From contig OX465281.1 in the NCBI GenBank assembly GCA_949987705.1, forward strand, positions 239,217,143 through 239,281,142: a DNA stretch of 64,000 nt, written 5' to 3'. Source of the DNA: Thereva unica (Eukaryota; Arthropoda; Insecta; Diptera; Therevidae). Positions 21,971 through 33,233 of this stretch are shown here, in pieces (the first letter of the stretch is position 1; the number at the start of each line of letters is the position of its first letter). The position numbers and the translations under genes are program-made. The notes beneath the pieces were generated by a model, which was given only the letters and a program-made list of their open reading frames with translations, had not been told where the DNA came from and made no database searches.

Positions 21971-23520
21971 CGGTCAACTACAATGCTCGGTTGGCTTGTT
22001 ATCAATTTGCCAGTGTCTCTGCTGTACTGATAGCTTAGGGGTTACTTAAGGCTACCATCACAGGAGTCCGTGGTTGGATTCCAGCCCGCGACAAAGCTTT
22101 CCGATTACTTTCTAGTCTAGGGATTTGGACGTTAGGTTTAAGTTGATTCTCGACCTCTTATAGTTAGATGGCCTCTTCTATCATTGCCAGTGGCGAAAAG
22201 CTGTGTCCAAGCTGTGCCCATATGTCTTGCCTGCCCAGCAGGCAGTTGTCTTCCGGTAGCTTCAGGTCTGCGCAAGCTGCCTCTGGTTTTATGTATATAG
22301 ATCTGGGAATATATCGGAAATTGCTTTCTTTACCTGAGGGCTGGTTGAGCTTTCATTATTCCATTACCTGCATGCAATATTTGGAACTTGGCCTAGTTTA
22401 TATTTTTTAAATTCTTTAGCAAGAGCGCGTCATCCTACGGCGGAGCCCAGGGTGAGCACTTCTACTACTGCTGTGCAGGGGCGTTGGTAGCTTTCTGCGA
22501 TGGGGGTGGGGGGTTTAGTATAAAAGTTAATAGTCCACAGTCCCATTTTTTAATGATTAGTAATAAGCTGAAATTTTGCGAGTAGCTTCCTTTTGACAAG
22601 ACGCCCAACTTTTCTATTTGCGAAAATTCTTCATAGTGGTTCCTAATGAAACGCATGGGCGTTAAAATTGTCGGGTTTGGTGATTGAAATTTTTTTATTA
22701 GTAAATATTTGTTTGTTAGTTAAATTAAGAGATAATGTAATAAAAAACAGTGGGTGTGTGTACTTATGTACGCGCATTAGAAGTTATACTTCTTTGGCAT
22801 AAAAATAACTAATTGGATTCTTATTATTTTCATGCGTTGGAAGTTGGAAGCATCATGATGCCGACACGCTCTAGCCTGCAGATTATACCGGACTCAAATA
22901 CTAACTGAAATCACCTACTAGTTGACTTATCAGGCCTAACTACAATGGTTTTAAGATGCCTCATCAAATTTTCTTAAGACTGGCTGATTTCCTGTCAACA
23001 CGCAAAGAATGTTAACCTTCATATGCGTCGCCAGCTGGTTCAGATCTTATCTACCTGATAATACTGCTGCTATTTCTAAGCCTTACTCTCTTCCTTTTCG
23101 TTTCTTTCCGCCTTAGGTACCAATAGAGGATATTTAACTTCTCCTCCACTTTATTCCATAGATCACACAATGGTACCATTATAGTCTTCTTTCTTGCTCT
23201 TAGCCGTGCCTTTAGCCGTGCCTTTAGCTGGTTACAGCGCAGCAGTTTCCTCGGCTAATCTTCGACGCCCCAAAAGGGCATAGTCTGTGTCCTCTTTCAC
23301 ATTTAGGAATGCCGGGCATTGCGTGGATTCATATTGTCCGAGCCCATGGAGGTATGCCTTCATAACTCACCTCTCCATGCTCTCTTGAGACCCATCCTTC
23401 CACGCGTTTGTTATGAGTCTGTGAGTTCATCGACCTTGGGTAGACTAATTTTACTTCCTTTGACACTACTGAAATTAACGTCACTTCTAAATTATGTTTA
23501 CTTCTCTAGCTTCTTCTACT
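21971..23520. other. No gene recognised; possible old SINE head
   Basis: At about 22030-22085, TAGCTTAGGGGTTAC followed by GTGGTTGGATTCC resembles tRNA-type A and B boxes, probably a decayed SINE. Duplicated AGCCGTGCCTTTAGC at 23208-23233. The rest holds no coding sequence that I can identify. Confidence 0.4.
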
Positions 23521-26010
23521 TGTGGTTACTCAATTAAATCGAGCTGGGAAGAAACCATGGGCAAATTCGGACACGGAGTAATTAATGACAACGGCTTACG
23601 CCTGCTTTCATTCGCATCGTCAAACAACTTGATCGTTGGCAACAGCATTTTCCGCCATCCACTCAAACACCAACTCACCTGGCGAAATCCATCCGGCAAA
23701 GACTCGGCGATGTTAGACTACGTTTTGATCAACACAAGATTCCGATCGACGCTTAAAGACGTACGTGCAATGCGTGGACCCGATTGCGGATCGGACCATT
23801 ATCTTGTTCGAGCGAAATTGCAGATGCGATTGCAAAGAGCGAAGAAAACGGAGCCACAACCAGCCAAGAAAAATTGGGCGTGCCTACGGGACCCGGCCAT
23901 CGGGCGAGAGTTTCAGATGGCATTGTCCAACAAATTCGCGGCGCTCGCAATACCGGACGATATCGATGTAGAAGAAAGGCAATTGTCGGAGTCTATTGTG
24001 GAGTGTGCAATGGAGTTGTGTCCAACTATCCGTAAACGGACGCAGCCATGGATCTCGGACAACTGTCTGGACCTCGTCGATCAGCGGAAGCGCATGAAAC
24101 ACGTCGACTTTGAGGAATACCGAAGATTGAACAAAGAAGTTCGGCAGAAAATGAAATTGGAACGAGAAGCGTACTGGAATAACGTTGCGGCCGACATGGA
24201 AAAAGCGGCGTCGAGGCACGAGTACCGGACGCTGTACCAGACAATCCGCCGGTTAGGCGGCAAAACAACATCAACAAACGACAACATCAAAAAATCGGAT
24301 GGAACTTTTGTGACTTCTGCCCATGAACGCCTGGAGCGGTGGAGAGCATTCTTCCACCAGCTGTATAACCACGATCCGCCGCAAGGTCCAGCACCCGAAC
24401 CACCGATTATCGAACAGCCGATGAATCAGTTTCTCGATACCGAACCAACAATTATCGAGGTGAAGACAGCAATCAAATCGCTGAAAAATGGAAAAGCGCC
24501 GGGAATAGACCAAGTAACCGCCGAGATGATCAAAGCTGGAGGTGATGTCTTATCACAACGACTTCATGTCCTCATAACACACATATGGCATTCGGATCGT
24601 GTCCCTTCGGTATGGAAGAAAGCGATCGTTGTCCCAATTTTGAAGAAAGGCGACAGTCGGGAATGCAAGAATTATCGCGGTATTAGCCTTCTTTCGATCG
24701 TCGGTAAAGTATTTACGAAAATAATACAATCGAGGCTACAGAAACATCGAGAGCAAACGAGCCGGGAGGAACAAGCGGGATTTAGACCACATCGAGGATG
24801 CATTGATCAAATATTCGCCCTCCGTCAGTTAATGGAAGAAAGAATTCGTTGCGGCAAACGCATTGTCGTCGTTTTCATCGATTTCAAATCCGCTTTCGAT
24901 TGCATCGATTGGAACAGCTTGTGGAGAGTCTTGGTAACCGAACACGTGCCATTGAGAATCATCCAACTTCTCCAAGCGTCGTACGATGGCTCAACCAGCA
25001 GCGTTCGTATTCGAAACGACTTATCCGAGGAGTTCCCGATTCAGACGGGTGTCCGACAGGGAGACGTCGCTTCGCCACTTCTCTTCAACGTTGTGATCGA
25101 CGCGATTATGCGTGAAGCATTCGATGGACGACTCGGAGTTCAATACGACGACAACAACTTCGTAACAGACTTAATGTTCGCCGACGATAGCGCTGTTTTC
25201 GCCGACACGGATGCCGAAGCAACGGACATCTTATACGATATTTCCCGCATCGCCCAATCATACGGGTTAAAAATCAATGCGGAAAAGACCAAAGTGCTCA
25301 CAACGGATGGATCAAGAGCCAGTGTTCACCTCGATGGAACCCAAATCGAACAGGTTCCAAGGTTCAAATATTTGGGATCATTGGTTGAGGAAACGAAAGT
25401 AGCATCGACGGCCGACGTTCACAGCCGTATCGGCCAGGCAACAGCAACATTCGCCTCGCTCAAGTGGTGCATATGGAAACGAGCAAATATTTCCATCAAA
25501 ACAAAACTACGTCTTTACCGAACGTTGATTCTTCCGATTCTTCTTTATGGATCTGAAACGTGGACACTGCTCAAATCGGACGTTAAGAAGCTCGAGGTCT
25601 TCCAAATGCGATGTTTGAGGCAGATCCTCCGTGTCTCACTCCGTGATCGCCTTCGAAATGAGGTTGTCAGACAAAGATGCGATCAGCAAACACTGATCGA
25701 AGAAGAAATGCAAAAACGTCGAATACGGTGGTTTGGACATGTTTGCCGAATGGATGATAACCGCTTGCCACGTAAACTTCTCTGGCGAGACCGTCCCGCA
25801 GACTGGAAAATCCAGCGATTGGCACCGAAGAAAACTTGGCTAAAGAATATCGAGGGCGACCTAAAGAATCAAAGATTATCAGTTACCGAGGCTCGAGACA
25901 CCGCCAAAACCCGAGAAGAATGGAAGCGAATCGTGAATAGAGTTCGGGACCCAGCGGCACCGACAGCAGCGTATCCGTTGCGGGGACGTCCCGCTCGGAC
26001 CGCCAGCTAA
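23494..26010 (+). CDS. RTE-type LINE ORF: partial endonuclease + reverse transcriptase, 838 codons
   Basis: Uninterrupted ORF. The first ~16 residues are flanking sequence; recognisable protein starts near residue 17 (SWEETMGKFGHGVINDNGLR). Residues 17-115 are the C-terminal part of an AP-like endonuclease, ending with its SDH motif (100-102). The RT follows: GKAPGIDQVTAEMI (333 on), PILKKGDSRECKNYRGISLL, EEQAGFRPHRGC, FIDFKSAFDCI, TGVRQGDVASPLLFN, and the catalytic FADD (562-565). A C-terminal segment, RWFGHVCRMDDNRLPRKLL, lies near 745-765. The N-terminal endonuclease half is missing, so the copy is 5'-truncated, yet the RT is intact, which points to recent insertion. It ends in a GAAGAAGAA-type tail by about 26030. 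The start codon is accidental. A decayed sister copy lies at 30955-32225. Confidence 0.93.
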   Translation: MFTSLASSTCGYSIKSSWEETMGKFGHGVINDNGLRLLSFASSNNLIVGNSIFRHPLKHQLTWRNPSGKDSAMLDYVLINTRFRSTLKDVRAMRGPDCGSDHYLVRAKLQMRLQRAKKTEPQPAKKNWACLRDPAIGREFQMALSNKFAALAIPDDIDVEERQLSESIVECAMELCPTIRKRTQPWISDNCLDLVDQRKRMKHVDFEEYRRLNKEVRQKMKLEREAYWNNVAADMEKAASRHEYRTLYQTIRRLGGKTTSTNDNIKKSDGTFVTSAHERLERWRAFFHQLYNHDPPQGPAPEPPIIEQPMNQFLDTEPTIIEVKTAIKSLKNGKAPGIDQVTAEMIKAGGDVLSQRLHVLITHIWHSDRVPSVWKKAIVVPILKKGDSRECKNYRGISLLSIVGKVFTKIIQSRLQKHREQTSREEQAGFRPHRGCIDQIFALRQLMEERIRCGKRIVVVFIDFKSAFDCIDWNSLWRVLVTEHVPLRIIQLLQASYDGSTSSVRIRNDLSEEFPIQTGVRQGDVASPLLFNVVIDAIMREAFDGRLGVQYDDNNFVTDLMFADDSAVFADTDAEATDILYDISRIAQSYGLKINAEKTKVLTTDGSRASVHLDGTQIEQVPRFKYLGSLVEETKVASTADVHSRIGQATATFASLKWCIWKRANISIKTKLRLYRTLILPILLYGSETWTLLKSDVKKLEVFQMRCLRQILRVSLRDRLRNEVVRQRCDQQTLIEEEMQKRRIRWFGHVCRMDDNRLPRKLLWRDRPADWKIQRLAPKKTWLKNIEGDLKNQRLSVTEARDTAKTREEWKRIVNRVRDPAAPTAAYPLRGRPARTAS

Positions 26011-26213
26011 CGGATCAAAGAAGAAGAAGAGCGCGTTAGGGTCACTGAAATACGTGCCGTGTTTTTGAAACCAATCGATCATTATTCATGGCTAGATTTA
26101 CATGATTTTGGAGAAAGTTAATAGGTGGACGGGAATCTTCGCCTCTGCCAATAACTTCTTCTCAGTCTTTTTTATATGGCCATAATACTTGTTTCAAAAA
26201 TTAGATTTTTGAT

Positions 26214-26990
26214 TTGGAGCAAATACTGCATACTAATACTTTGGAGCGGATACTGCTATCACAACTTGTAAATTCAGACTGCTTCGCAGAACTAACCTCT
26301 CAACCGTTCAAATTTGAATCTGGTGTTCCCCGAGGCCTCAAGCTTTCCAATATATGTATTTATACACGACTTCCCCAACATAATTCCCCTTCTTAACACA
26401 ACTTGCATATAATACGCTGACGATACATTTGTTTGGAATACAAGTCTCACCTATTAAAACCTCTCAGGTAAAGGACATAGAAACGTGCAACGGTAATCAA
26501 AACTTTGGAAATTAATCATTAATGGTCACACAATTATTTTATGTAGTACCTTGGAGTCCAGATGCATCACAGATTCATGTGGAACCCACACGTAAGACTC
26601 AAACTGATAAACGCCCGTATAATAGTAACTAGCCTAAAGCCGTTAATGAAATCTAGGAGGCAGCAACAGAAACTGAACACTTGCGCTATAAGACAATAGT
26701 ACGACCAGTACTAACCTAAGCCTTCCCAATATCCACAAAGGTGGCAAATAAGTTGCAGTTTTTGGAAAGGAAAATACTTAGGCACTGTACCTTCCTCTAT
26801 ATTGCACCGGAAAATGGGCGAGAATTACACCAATCCTGATATACATATTCCAGCTAATGCAAAATAGACTTCGCAATCAAGCCCCCGAATGAATTGGTAA
26901 GAAAAATAGCTAGTGAAGGCATTATGAAAGCAGCAGAGTTACCAAGCAAATACACGCCAAACGAAATATAAATGAATAAATAGTAAACTT
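26214..26990 (+). pseudogene. Jockey-like LINE RT remnant
   Basis: In several frames: FKFESGVPRGLKLSNI (decayed SGVPQGSVLGP), ADDTFVW (catalytic box), then YKTIVRPVLT and KVANKLQFLERKILRHCT, the thumb and connection following RT in Jockey-type LINEs. The order is right but stops and frameshifts are frequent. Confidence 0.75.
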
Positions 26991-27460
26991 GAAACACTTA
27001 AAAACATCAGCCTACGGGCGAATTAGAAATTAAGTATACTAGTAAAATGTCAAGCGATACAAAAATAAAATCACAGCCAGTTTGGCGCAACTAATGTGTT
27101 TGTGCCTAAAACACTACGAATCTTCCTATGCCCACGAAAATCCCAGCTGATGAATCCAACATGAAATTTATTTCCCTCCGTAGCCTCGGCATAAAAACCC
27201 CCTCACCCAACGACATCGTGAACCGGCATCGGCTACAAATTTCCATATGCCCATAATAATGATAATCCCAGTGCGCACGAAGAATGGAAGTTGAAATGCT
27301 TGCCCTCCATTGCCTCCACCCCTTCGCCCATATCCTCCGTGCTAAGCCTTCTCCTGTGTTGCGTTGCGTTGCGAAATCCTCAAAATTCACTCTCATAATA
27401 TTTTTCAAAACGCGCCTAAAGAAGTATAACTTCAAAAACTCAAAAATTTTGTCCTACAAA

Positions 27461-27890
27461 ATGGATGGTCCAACTGAAGGTTCGCCCAGCCTCAACATGT
27501 GCTCCCTGGTAGAGGTTATTGAAAAATCCTTTGAATTTAAGGAGTTCACTTTGGCTGCTTTCTTAGATATTGAAGGTGCTTTTAACAATGTTGAATCTTT
27601 TGCGGTCACGGGGGCACTCCAGCCGTCCCTCAGCTTGATCAGCTGCTGAAATTCAGGGTCATAAAGTACGGTCTGGGGCTTTCGGAAGAAGTCAGACGGG
27701 TTGAAAGAGAACGAAGTGGTGATAATTCTAAGGGAGTCTGGGTACACCACTGTAATCTATGCCGATGATATTATGCTGGTTGTAATCTGGCCCCAAACAA
27801 ACTTTGGACCAGCATTAAGCAGCTTGGTATTCTTGGTAATGAAAGTGAAACACATATCAACCTTAGCGCTAATGAGCTAAAATAATTACT
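27461..27890 (+). pseudogene. Second Jockey-like LINE RT remnant
   Basis: MCSLVEVIEKSFEFKEFTLA followed by AFLDIEGAFNNV is the first RT palm motif. After frame changes, GYTTVIYADDIMLV gives the catalytic box near 27750, then CNLAPNK-like sequence. It closely resembles the lineage of the minus-strand fragment at 4361-5100. About half of the RT between the motifs is deleted. Confidence 0.8.
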
Positions 27891-28689
27891 TTACATCTGC
27901 ATCAAATATACGCGGAGATCCTTTTTACTTAAGCCCAGCTAATAGTAATACTGATCTTTTTTTGTTTTTGCAATGTGGATCACACAGAAGTTCATAAAGC
28001 TTTTTATTCAATTCGTTTAATTCCTATAATACTATGTTTCTTTGGCAAAGTACTAGAAAAATGAACGTCGTGGCAAATCGATGGGCACTGCGAAATGTGG
28101 TCCCTGTTGTCCCATGCACAGTCCGGTTTCCGCAAGAGAAGAAGCTCTTAATTCCCATGACATTAGGCCAAAACTAAATGAAAAGTAACGCAGAAGTGAA
28201 GTAGACTTTGCTTTCACTGAAGTAGATGTAACTTTCACTTACTTCCATTTTGGTCATTCTCATACATTCATACGCAATGGTGCCTAACTTCACTTCCCAT
28301 TTGGGTTTGGCCTATTGCTGTTCTTGTGCTTCTCGACTCGAGTTAAATAGCTTAAAACTAGTTAAAACTTCCAGTTAGAGACTTCAAAAACCAACATCCG
28401 CATTTTAATATGGCAGTACTCCCGGCAGGAGTCTCAATTGTGAAGGGAGTTTCCGATCCGCCTGCGAATCGAGGCAATTATATATTTCGCTTGGCTGGTT
28501 TGTCTATATCCCCAAAAGCAGGGTAGCTTCTTGAATGAATGGTGGCGTGCTAAGTCAGTACCCCGGGGCATAGAATTTATGCCCGGAATTTTAAAATGTA
28601 CATATTTACTAACATATTTACGCCTGCCCTGCCTGACCATTACTAGCCCATTGAACTCAAACGCATCAGGAATTGTGGTACGCTCAATC
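27891..28689. other. No gene recognised
   Basis: Includes repeated TTTCACT and ACTTCACTTC-like words around 28190-28310. No supportable coding sequence. Confidence 0.4.
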
Positions 28690-29136
28690 GGCCTCGGTAG
28701 CCTAGGGAGTAAGGCGTCTGGCTACCATCCCAGAGGTCCCGGGCTCGAATTCCGGACAGGCCCCTGGTCCTTCGCCTTTTCCACTTTCCCACCTACATAA
28801 CTTTTCCTTCTTTCTTCTTCCCTCTTTACATTCCTGATTCCTCCTGTCATAGCCTTCCTTAGCCCTTCCCCGCTCCACCAAAGCGCATGTCATTGGTTGG
28901 TTGATGAGATTCAACTCTTTTCAGGAGGCATAACACTCCAGGGGTTGTTCCTCGATGTCAAAGTCGCTATAGTTATGATTGGGAGAAGGTGGACTAAAAA
29001 TATCGCGGGTAGGTTGTGGCAGTTCCTTACTCCCCGACTAGAGCTGCTGTTCGACATTGCATTCTATATGAAGAAAATCGATTGTCAACAGTATAAAGGG
29101 CCTTTGCTGAGACTCTAGTCTTTCACATAAAAAAAA
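28690..29136 (+). mobile_element. tRNA-derived SINE, copy 1
   Basis: The head GGCCTCGGTAGCCTAGGGAG carries an A box; CCCGGGCTCGAATTCC carries a B box about 35 bp on, as in an RNA polymerase III promoter. A CT-rich body (28770-28860) and a shared 3' region follow (GTCATTGGTTGGTTGATGAG, GGAGGCATAACACTCCAG, GAGCTGCTGTTCGACAT), ending in CACATAAAAAAAA. A second copy lies inverted at 48793-49252. The head does not fold as a clean functional tRNA. Confidence 0.88.
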
Positions 29137-29644
29137 TCTGGCTTACAGCCATTCCGTGTTTAGTTTATATTTCTCTGCTCCAGAGAGTAAAAAAATCCTT
29201 CGCAGGATTCCTTTCATAAGGACCTGTCTGCACGTGGCCCCAATCAATGAAGAAAAAATGTAAATAATAAATTAAAATGATTTTTGTTGCCAAGGCCCCA
29301 ACCTAGCTGAGGCCTCGTGCAGTTGCACACTCTGCGCACATGGCAGCCTCGGCGCAGTGGATTGGTCAGTTCTCTTGGGTAGCTACTATCACACGCTAAT
29401 CTTTAAAGCTTTTTCTGGATGCTAGGATCATATGTCGTTTGCATGGGCGATTGACTTTATCCTGACAATCTCTAAGTTTTTAGAATCTTCTCCACAGTCA
29501 TAAGTCATAGCAACAGTGAAAAATTCTGTTGCCCAGGCCGCTGTGGATAAGTCTAGCATTCAGCATGCGGAAGATCCTCTTCATGCTGATGTTGTTGATC
29601 ACTTTTTCTATGTCTATGACCCTAGCTTGATCATGGCATTTTAC
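29137..29644. other. No gene recognised
   Basis: Spacer between the SINE and the left edge of duplication copy B. No coding signal that I can support. Confidence 0.4.
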
Positions 29645-30000
29645 TTCTGTTTATAATTATTCTTAAGGAAACGGCAGTAATTCTAACTGGTTTAAAGTAT
29701 TGCATTCAGTACTTACCAAAATTCCTTAATTTATCGACTTGCCGTGCAGGAAGCTCTAAAGCAAATGAATAGACGTATTATAAGAAACGTTTTAACATAA
29801 TTTATAGCTAATCAAAAATTATTACAGATAATAAATGATGATATTTTTTAGCAAATCCTCTTAGAAACTGATTTATTTCTGACTTAAAAACCGGATTTCT
29901 TCTGGATTAGATCAAAGTGAATTTATTTCTATCAGAATAGGAGAATATTTTTTACTTGCATAATACTACACGTTTTGAACATAGAGAGAAAGCTGTGCAT
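29645..30000. repeat. Left edge of segmental duplication, copy B (partner 1832-2200)
   Basis: Matches copy A in TTTATAATTATTC/TTTATAAATACTAC, GCCGTGCAGGAAG/GTCGTGCAGGAAG, TTTTAACATAATTT/TTTTTACATAATTT, TGATTTATTTCTGA/GGATTTATTTCCAC and the GAGAGAAAGCTGTG/AGAGGAAGCTGTG ends. About 9.8 kb of later insertions separate it from the next paired block at 39770. Confidence 0.7.
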
Positions 30001-30574
30001 TTCTTAGGATTTTTCTTTTTAAATATCGTTACAATCTTTATAGTACTCGGAATTCTAGAAGTCTCTTTTTTCAGTCATCTCTACGTCTTGCTAGTTTTTT
30101 CCAGTTTGTTATACGAGGTTATCGTTTATCTTCCAGCTCATAAATTAATCCACTTATTTCTTGATCGTCCCACCTATAAAATCCTTAGTTACGAAGATCG
30201 TAGTCTAATCAATTTTATGCATGCATATGTATGCATATTCATTTCTTCAAGTTCTTCGTTCCTTTTAACATGCAGCGCCATTCGTTTTGGTTAACCCTTA
30301 CAGGACCAAAGCTTTTTAAGATTTTCCTTTCGTTGTTTCGTTGTATTTGCAACAACGAGGCGCCTAAATAGCCCAGTGAATAAGCCGGAACAACTGGAAA
30401 ATGGTGGAACAGCACCGATTTCAAAAATTCCTTTTTTCCCGTATTTCGTTGTCGTTCAGGAACATTCATCACCACTAACCCTACTATTACTTCAAAAAAT
30501 GAATAAATTAGGGTGGTTTTACCCCTCCAAAGCACCCCCATGAATTGCAGAACTGAAAATGTTTGTAAAATTTA
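30001..30574. other. No gene recognised
   Basis: A 112-codon Phe/Leu-rich plus-strand ORF (29956-30294) starts in the duplicated block. It has hydrophobic runs but no homologous frame in copy A and no recognisable domain. Confidence 0.4.
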
Positions 30575-30760
30575 TATATTTAGGCTCGAAAATCGTCTCT
30601 CGGGGGTTTTCAGGGTCGCTGGTCATAAACTCGCGGTTCATGTTTAAAAGCACCCCTTGGTATAAGGATATATTAAAAATACATTATATTGCCTCGGAAA
30701 TCGTTTCTCGGGTGTTTTCGGGGTCGCTGAACACGAATCCGACGTTCATATGCACGTAGG
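30575..30760. repeat. Two diverged ~118-bp tandem units with GTTTTCGGGGTCGCTGAA motif
   Basis: Unit 1 has TCGTCTCTCGGGGGTTTTCA followed by GGGTCGCTGGTCATAAACTC; unit 2 has TCGTTTCTCGGGTGTTTTCG followed by GGGTCGCTGAACACGAATCC. The same core occurs inverted in the MITE at 5651-5839 and, diverged, in the array at 62740 onwards. Confidence 0.75.
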
Positions 30761-30954
30761 GGTGGTTGCAACTCCTAAAAATCTCCCCCTGTGACAGAAA
30801 ATATTGAAAAAGGACCCTACACTTTTAAAATGGAAAATGGCTTTCTGCTAATTTTATTGAAATTTTGCAGGTTGGTTGACAAGAATTTGCTGGAGGTCTG
30901 CAACAACTCTTAAACCAGCAAAGTGTTTCCGACGAAAATAATAATGAAGAGATG

Positions 30955-32225
30955 TGGAGTACTACAAAGGACGCAAGAATTTTCGCGGTATTAGCCTCCT
31001 TTCGATCGACCTTTCGGCAAAGTATTTACGAGAATAATACAATCGAGGCTACAGAAACATCGAGAGCAAGCGAACTACAGGGAACAAGCGGGATTTAAAC
31101 CACATCGATGATGTATTAATCAAATATTCGCACTTCGTTAGCTAATGGAAGAAAGAATTCGTGGCGACAAACGAACTGTCACTGTTTTCATAGATTTCAA
31201 ATCCGCTTTCGATTGCATCGATCGGAACAGCTTGTGGAGAGTCTTGCAAAACGAACACGTGCCATTGAAAATCATCCAACTTCTCCAAGCATCGTACGAT
31301 GGCTCAACCAGCAGCGTTCGTATTCGAAGTGACTTATCCGAGCAGTTCCCGATTCAAACGGGTGTCCGACAGGTAGACGTGGCTTTGCCAGTTCTCTTCA
31401 ACGCTGTGATCGACGCGATTTGGCGTGAAGCATTCGATGGACGACTCGGAGTTCGATACGACAACAACTTCGTAACCGACGTAATGTTCGCCGACGATAG
31501 CGCCGTCTTCGCCGACACGGATGCCGAAGCAACGGACGTCGGGTTAAAACTCATTGCGGAAGAGATCAAAGTGCTCACAACGGACGGATTGAGGGTCAAT
31601 GCTCACCTCAATGGAACCCAAATCGAACAAATTCCGAAGTTCGAATATTTGGGATCATTGGTTGAGGAAGCGAAAGTAGCACCGACCGCCGAAGTTTACA
31701 GCGCCATCGGTCAGGCAGCAGCAATATTCGCCCCGCTCAAGGGGTGCATATGGAAACGAACAAATATTGCAATCAAAACGAAAGTACGCCTTTACCGAAT
31801 GTTCATCCTTCTGATTCTTCTTTATGTATCAGAAATGTGGACACTGCTCAAACCGGACGTTAAGAAGCTCGAGGTCTTCCAAATGTGGTGCTTGAGGCAT
31901 ATTCTTGGTGTCTCATTACGCGATCGCCTTCGAAACGAGACAGTCAGGCAAAGGTTTGATCAGCACACACTGATCGAAGAAGAAATGCAAAAGCGTTGAC
32001 TACGGTGTTTTGGATATGTTTGCCGAAGAAAACTTGGCTAAAGAATATCGAAGGTGACCTAAAGAATCAAAGATTATAAGCTACCGAGGTCCGACACCTC
32101 GCCAAAAATCAGTAAGAATGGAAACGGATAGTAAAGAGTTCGAGACCCAGCAGCATCGACAGCACCGCATCCGATTCGGAGATGCCCCGCTCGGACCGCC
32201 AGCTAACGGATCGCTGCGCCTACAA
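30955..32225 (+). pseudogene. Decayed second copy of the RTE-type LINE (RT part)
   Basis: Parallels 24640-26010 from FRGISLL onward to CCGCTCGGACCGCCAGCTAA, just before the same 3' end. The longest open stretch is 31145-31999 (284 codons) with FIDFKSAFDCID and an intact FADDSAVFA. Relative to the full copy it has frameshifts before 31145, a 33-bp in-frame deletion near 31540, a stop at 31999 and a deletion near 32020. It is 5'-truncated within the RT. Confidence 0.92.
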
Positions 32226-32320
32226 GTTAGTACGTTGTATCATCGTTAGTACGTTGTATCATAAAAAGCCGCTGTCAAGATAGAATTTCGGCTGTCAAGA
32301 TAGAATTGGCGCCGTGCCGG
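32226..32320. repeat. Two short tandem duplications after the LINE 3' end
   Basis: GTTAGTACGTTGTATCAT occurs twice in tandem (from 32226), followed by GCTGTCAAGATAGAATT twice. This is probably tail or target-site slippage at the LINE insertion. Confidence 0.75.
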
Positions 32321-32384
32321 ATTCTATTTGTCATACCCTTTCTTTTGATACCCATGTTGGGGGATCGGGGAATAAATTGCAAAA

Positions 32385-32520
32385 TTCGGCCGCCATCTTG
32401 AATTTTATACAAATTGTATTGTCATCCAAACTAAAAGTGTATGTAAAATTTCAGTTCAGTCTTAAGCCGGAAAGCGAGTCAAACTTAATTTGCAAGATTT
32501 TTTTAGATAGTTACTGGGGA
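32385..32520. repeat. Solo copy of the repeat that forms the 35027-35720 foldback
   Basis: Contains TTCGGCCGCCATCTTGAATT, GTATGTAAAATTTCA and AAGCCGGAAAGCGAGTCAAA. These correspond to TTCGGCCGCCATCTTGATTT and GTGCAAAATTTTAAG at 35608-35690, and to the reverse complement at 35040-35165. Confidence 0.65.
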
Positions 32521-33021
32521 AGCTAATAAAAGCGTATTAATAAAAGGCAGATCTACATATTGATTAGCTGTGTTAATAGTTTTTACTGTTTATGCCGTTG
32601 GTAACATGCCTAGTTGAACTAAACTATGTATATTCATATATCGCTAATGACTGGCAAACGCCTCTTTCGATTTGTATCTCATTTCCATAGCGCTTTGCTC
32701 GTTATCTTTTAACTACGCGATGTACCCTCGTAGTCTAAGATGCCCAGTGGTGTCTAATAGCCTAATAGCGCTGAGCCATCCACTGGACTTCCAGTGTGTG
32801 CGATACCCGATAGAAACTACTTAAAATCCGATTCACAGTGAAAGATTCCAAAATTAGGACTACAGGGTTATGAACAATCATTCAATCAATAAAACTTTCA
32901 AATTGCTTTGTATCCATTGTGCCTTTGTCGGATGGAGTTGCAACTAGAAATTTTTCCTAAACAGGATACAAATTTGCCTCAAATAAACTGACTGGCACGA
33001 GGACCGCTTGTGATTTGTCGG
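32521..33021. other. No gene recognised
   Basis: AT-rich sequence with no feature that I can support. Confidence 0.4.
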
Positions 33022-33233
33022 TAGTGATGAGCAAGACTGGCACATCAAAGCAAGCCCAAGAAAAGAAAAGACTGCAAGATCTAGATGGCAAGACTTTCTG
33101 CTCATCATTTAGTACCAAAACTCTTGCAGAAAGTCTTGCAAAAAGTCTTGCAGTCTTGTCTTGTTCTGATTCTGTTTTGTCTTGGTCTTATTTGGTCTTG
33201 CTAAATGTGCAAGACCAGTCTTGCTCATCACTA
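33022..33233. mobile_element. 212-bp hAT-type MITE
   Basis: The left end TAGTGATGAGCAAGACTGG is mirrored exactly by CCAGTCTTGCTCATCACTA. The flanks TTTGTCGG and GTTGCCGG agree at 6 of 8 positions, consistent with a decayed 8-bp target-site duplication. The interior is rich in AAGTCTTGCA/TGCAAGACT words. An 83-codon ORF over it is only repeat sequence. Confidence 0.9.

Noticed and set aside
23753..25115. Multiple ORFs of 65-111 codons on the other frames of the RTE LINE
   Set aside because: They are shadows of the 838-codon LINE frame.
28690..28765. Functional tRNA gene
   Set aside because: A and B boxes are present but the arms do not pair as a clean cloverleaf, and the sequence continues into a SINE body with a second genomic copy.
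29956..30294. Possible membrane protein of 112 residues
   Set aside because: Hydrophobic residues follow from T-rich composition; the frame is not kept in the duplicated partner block and no family is recognisable.
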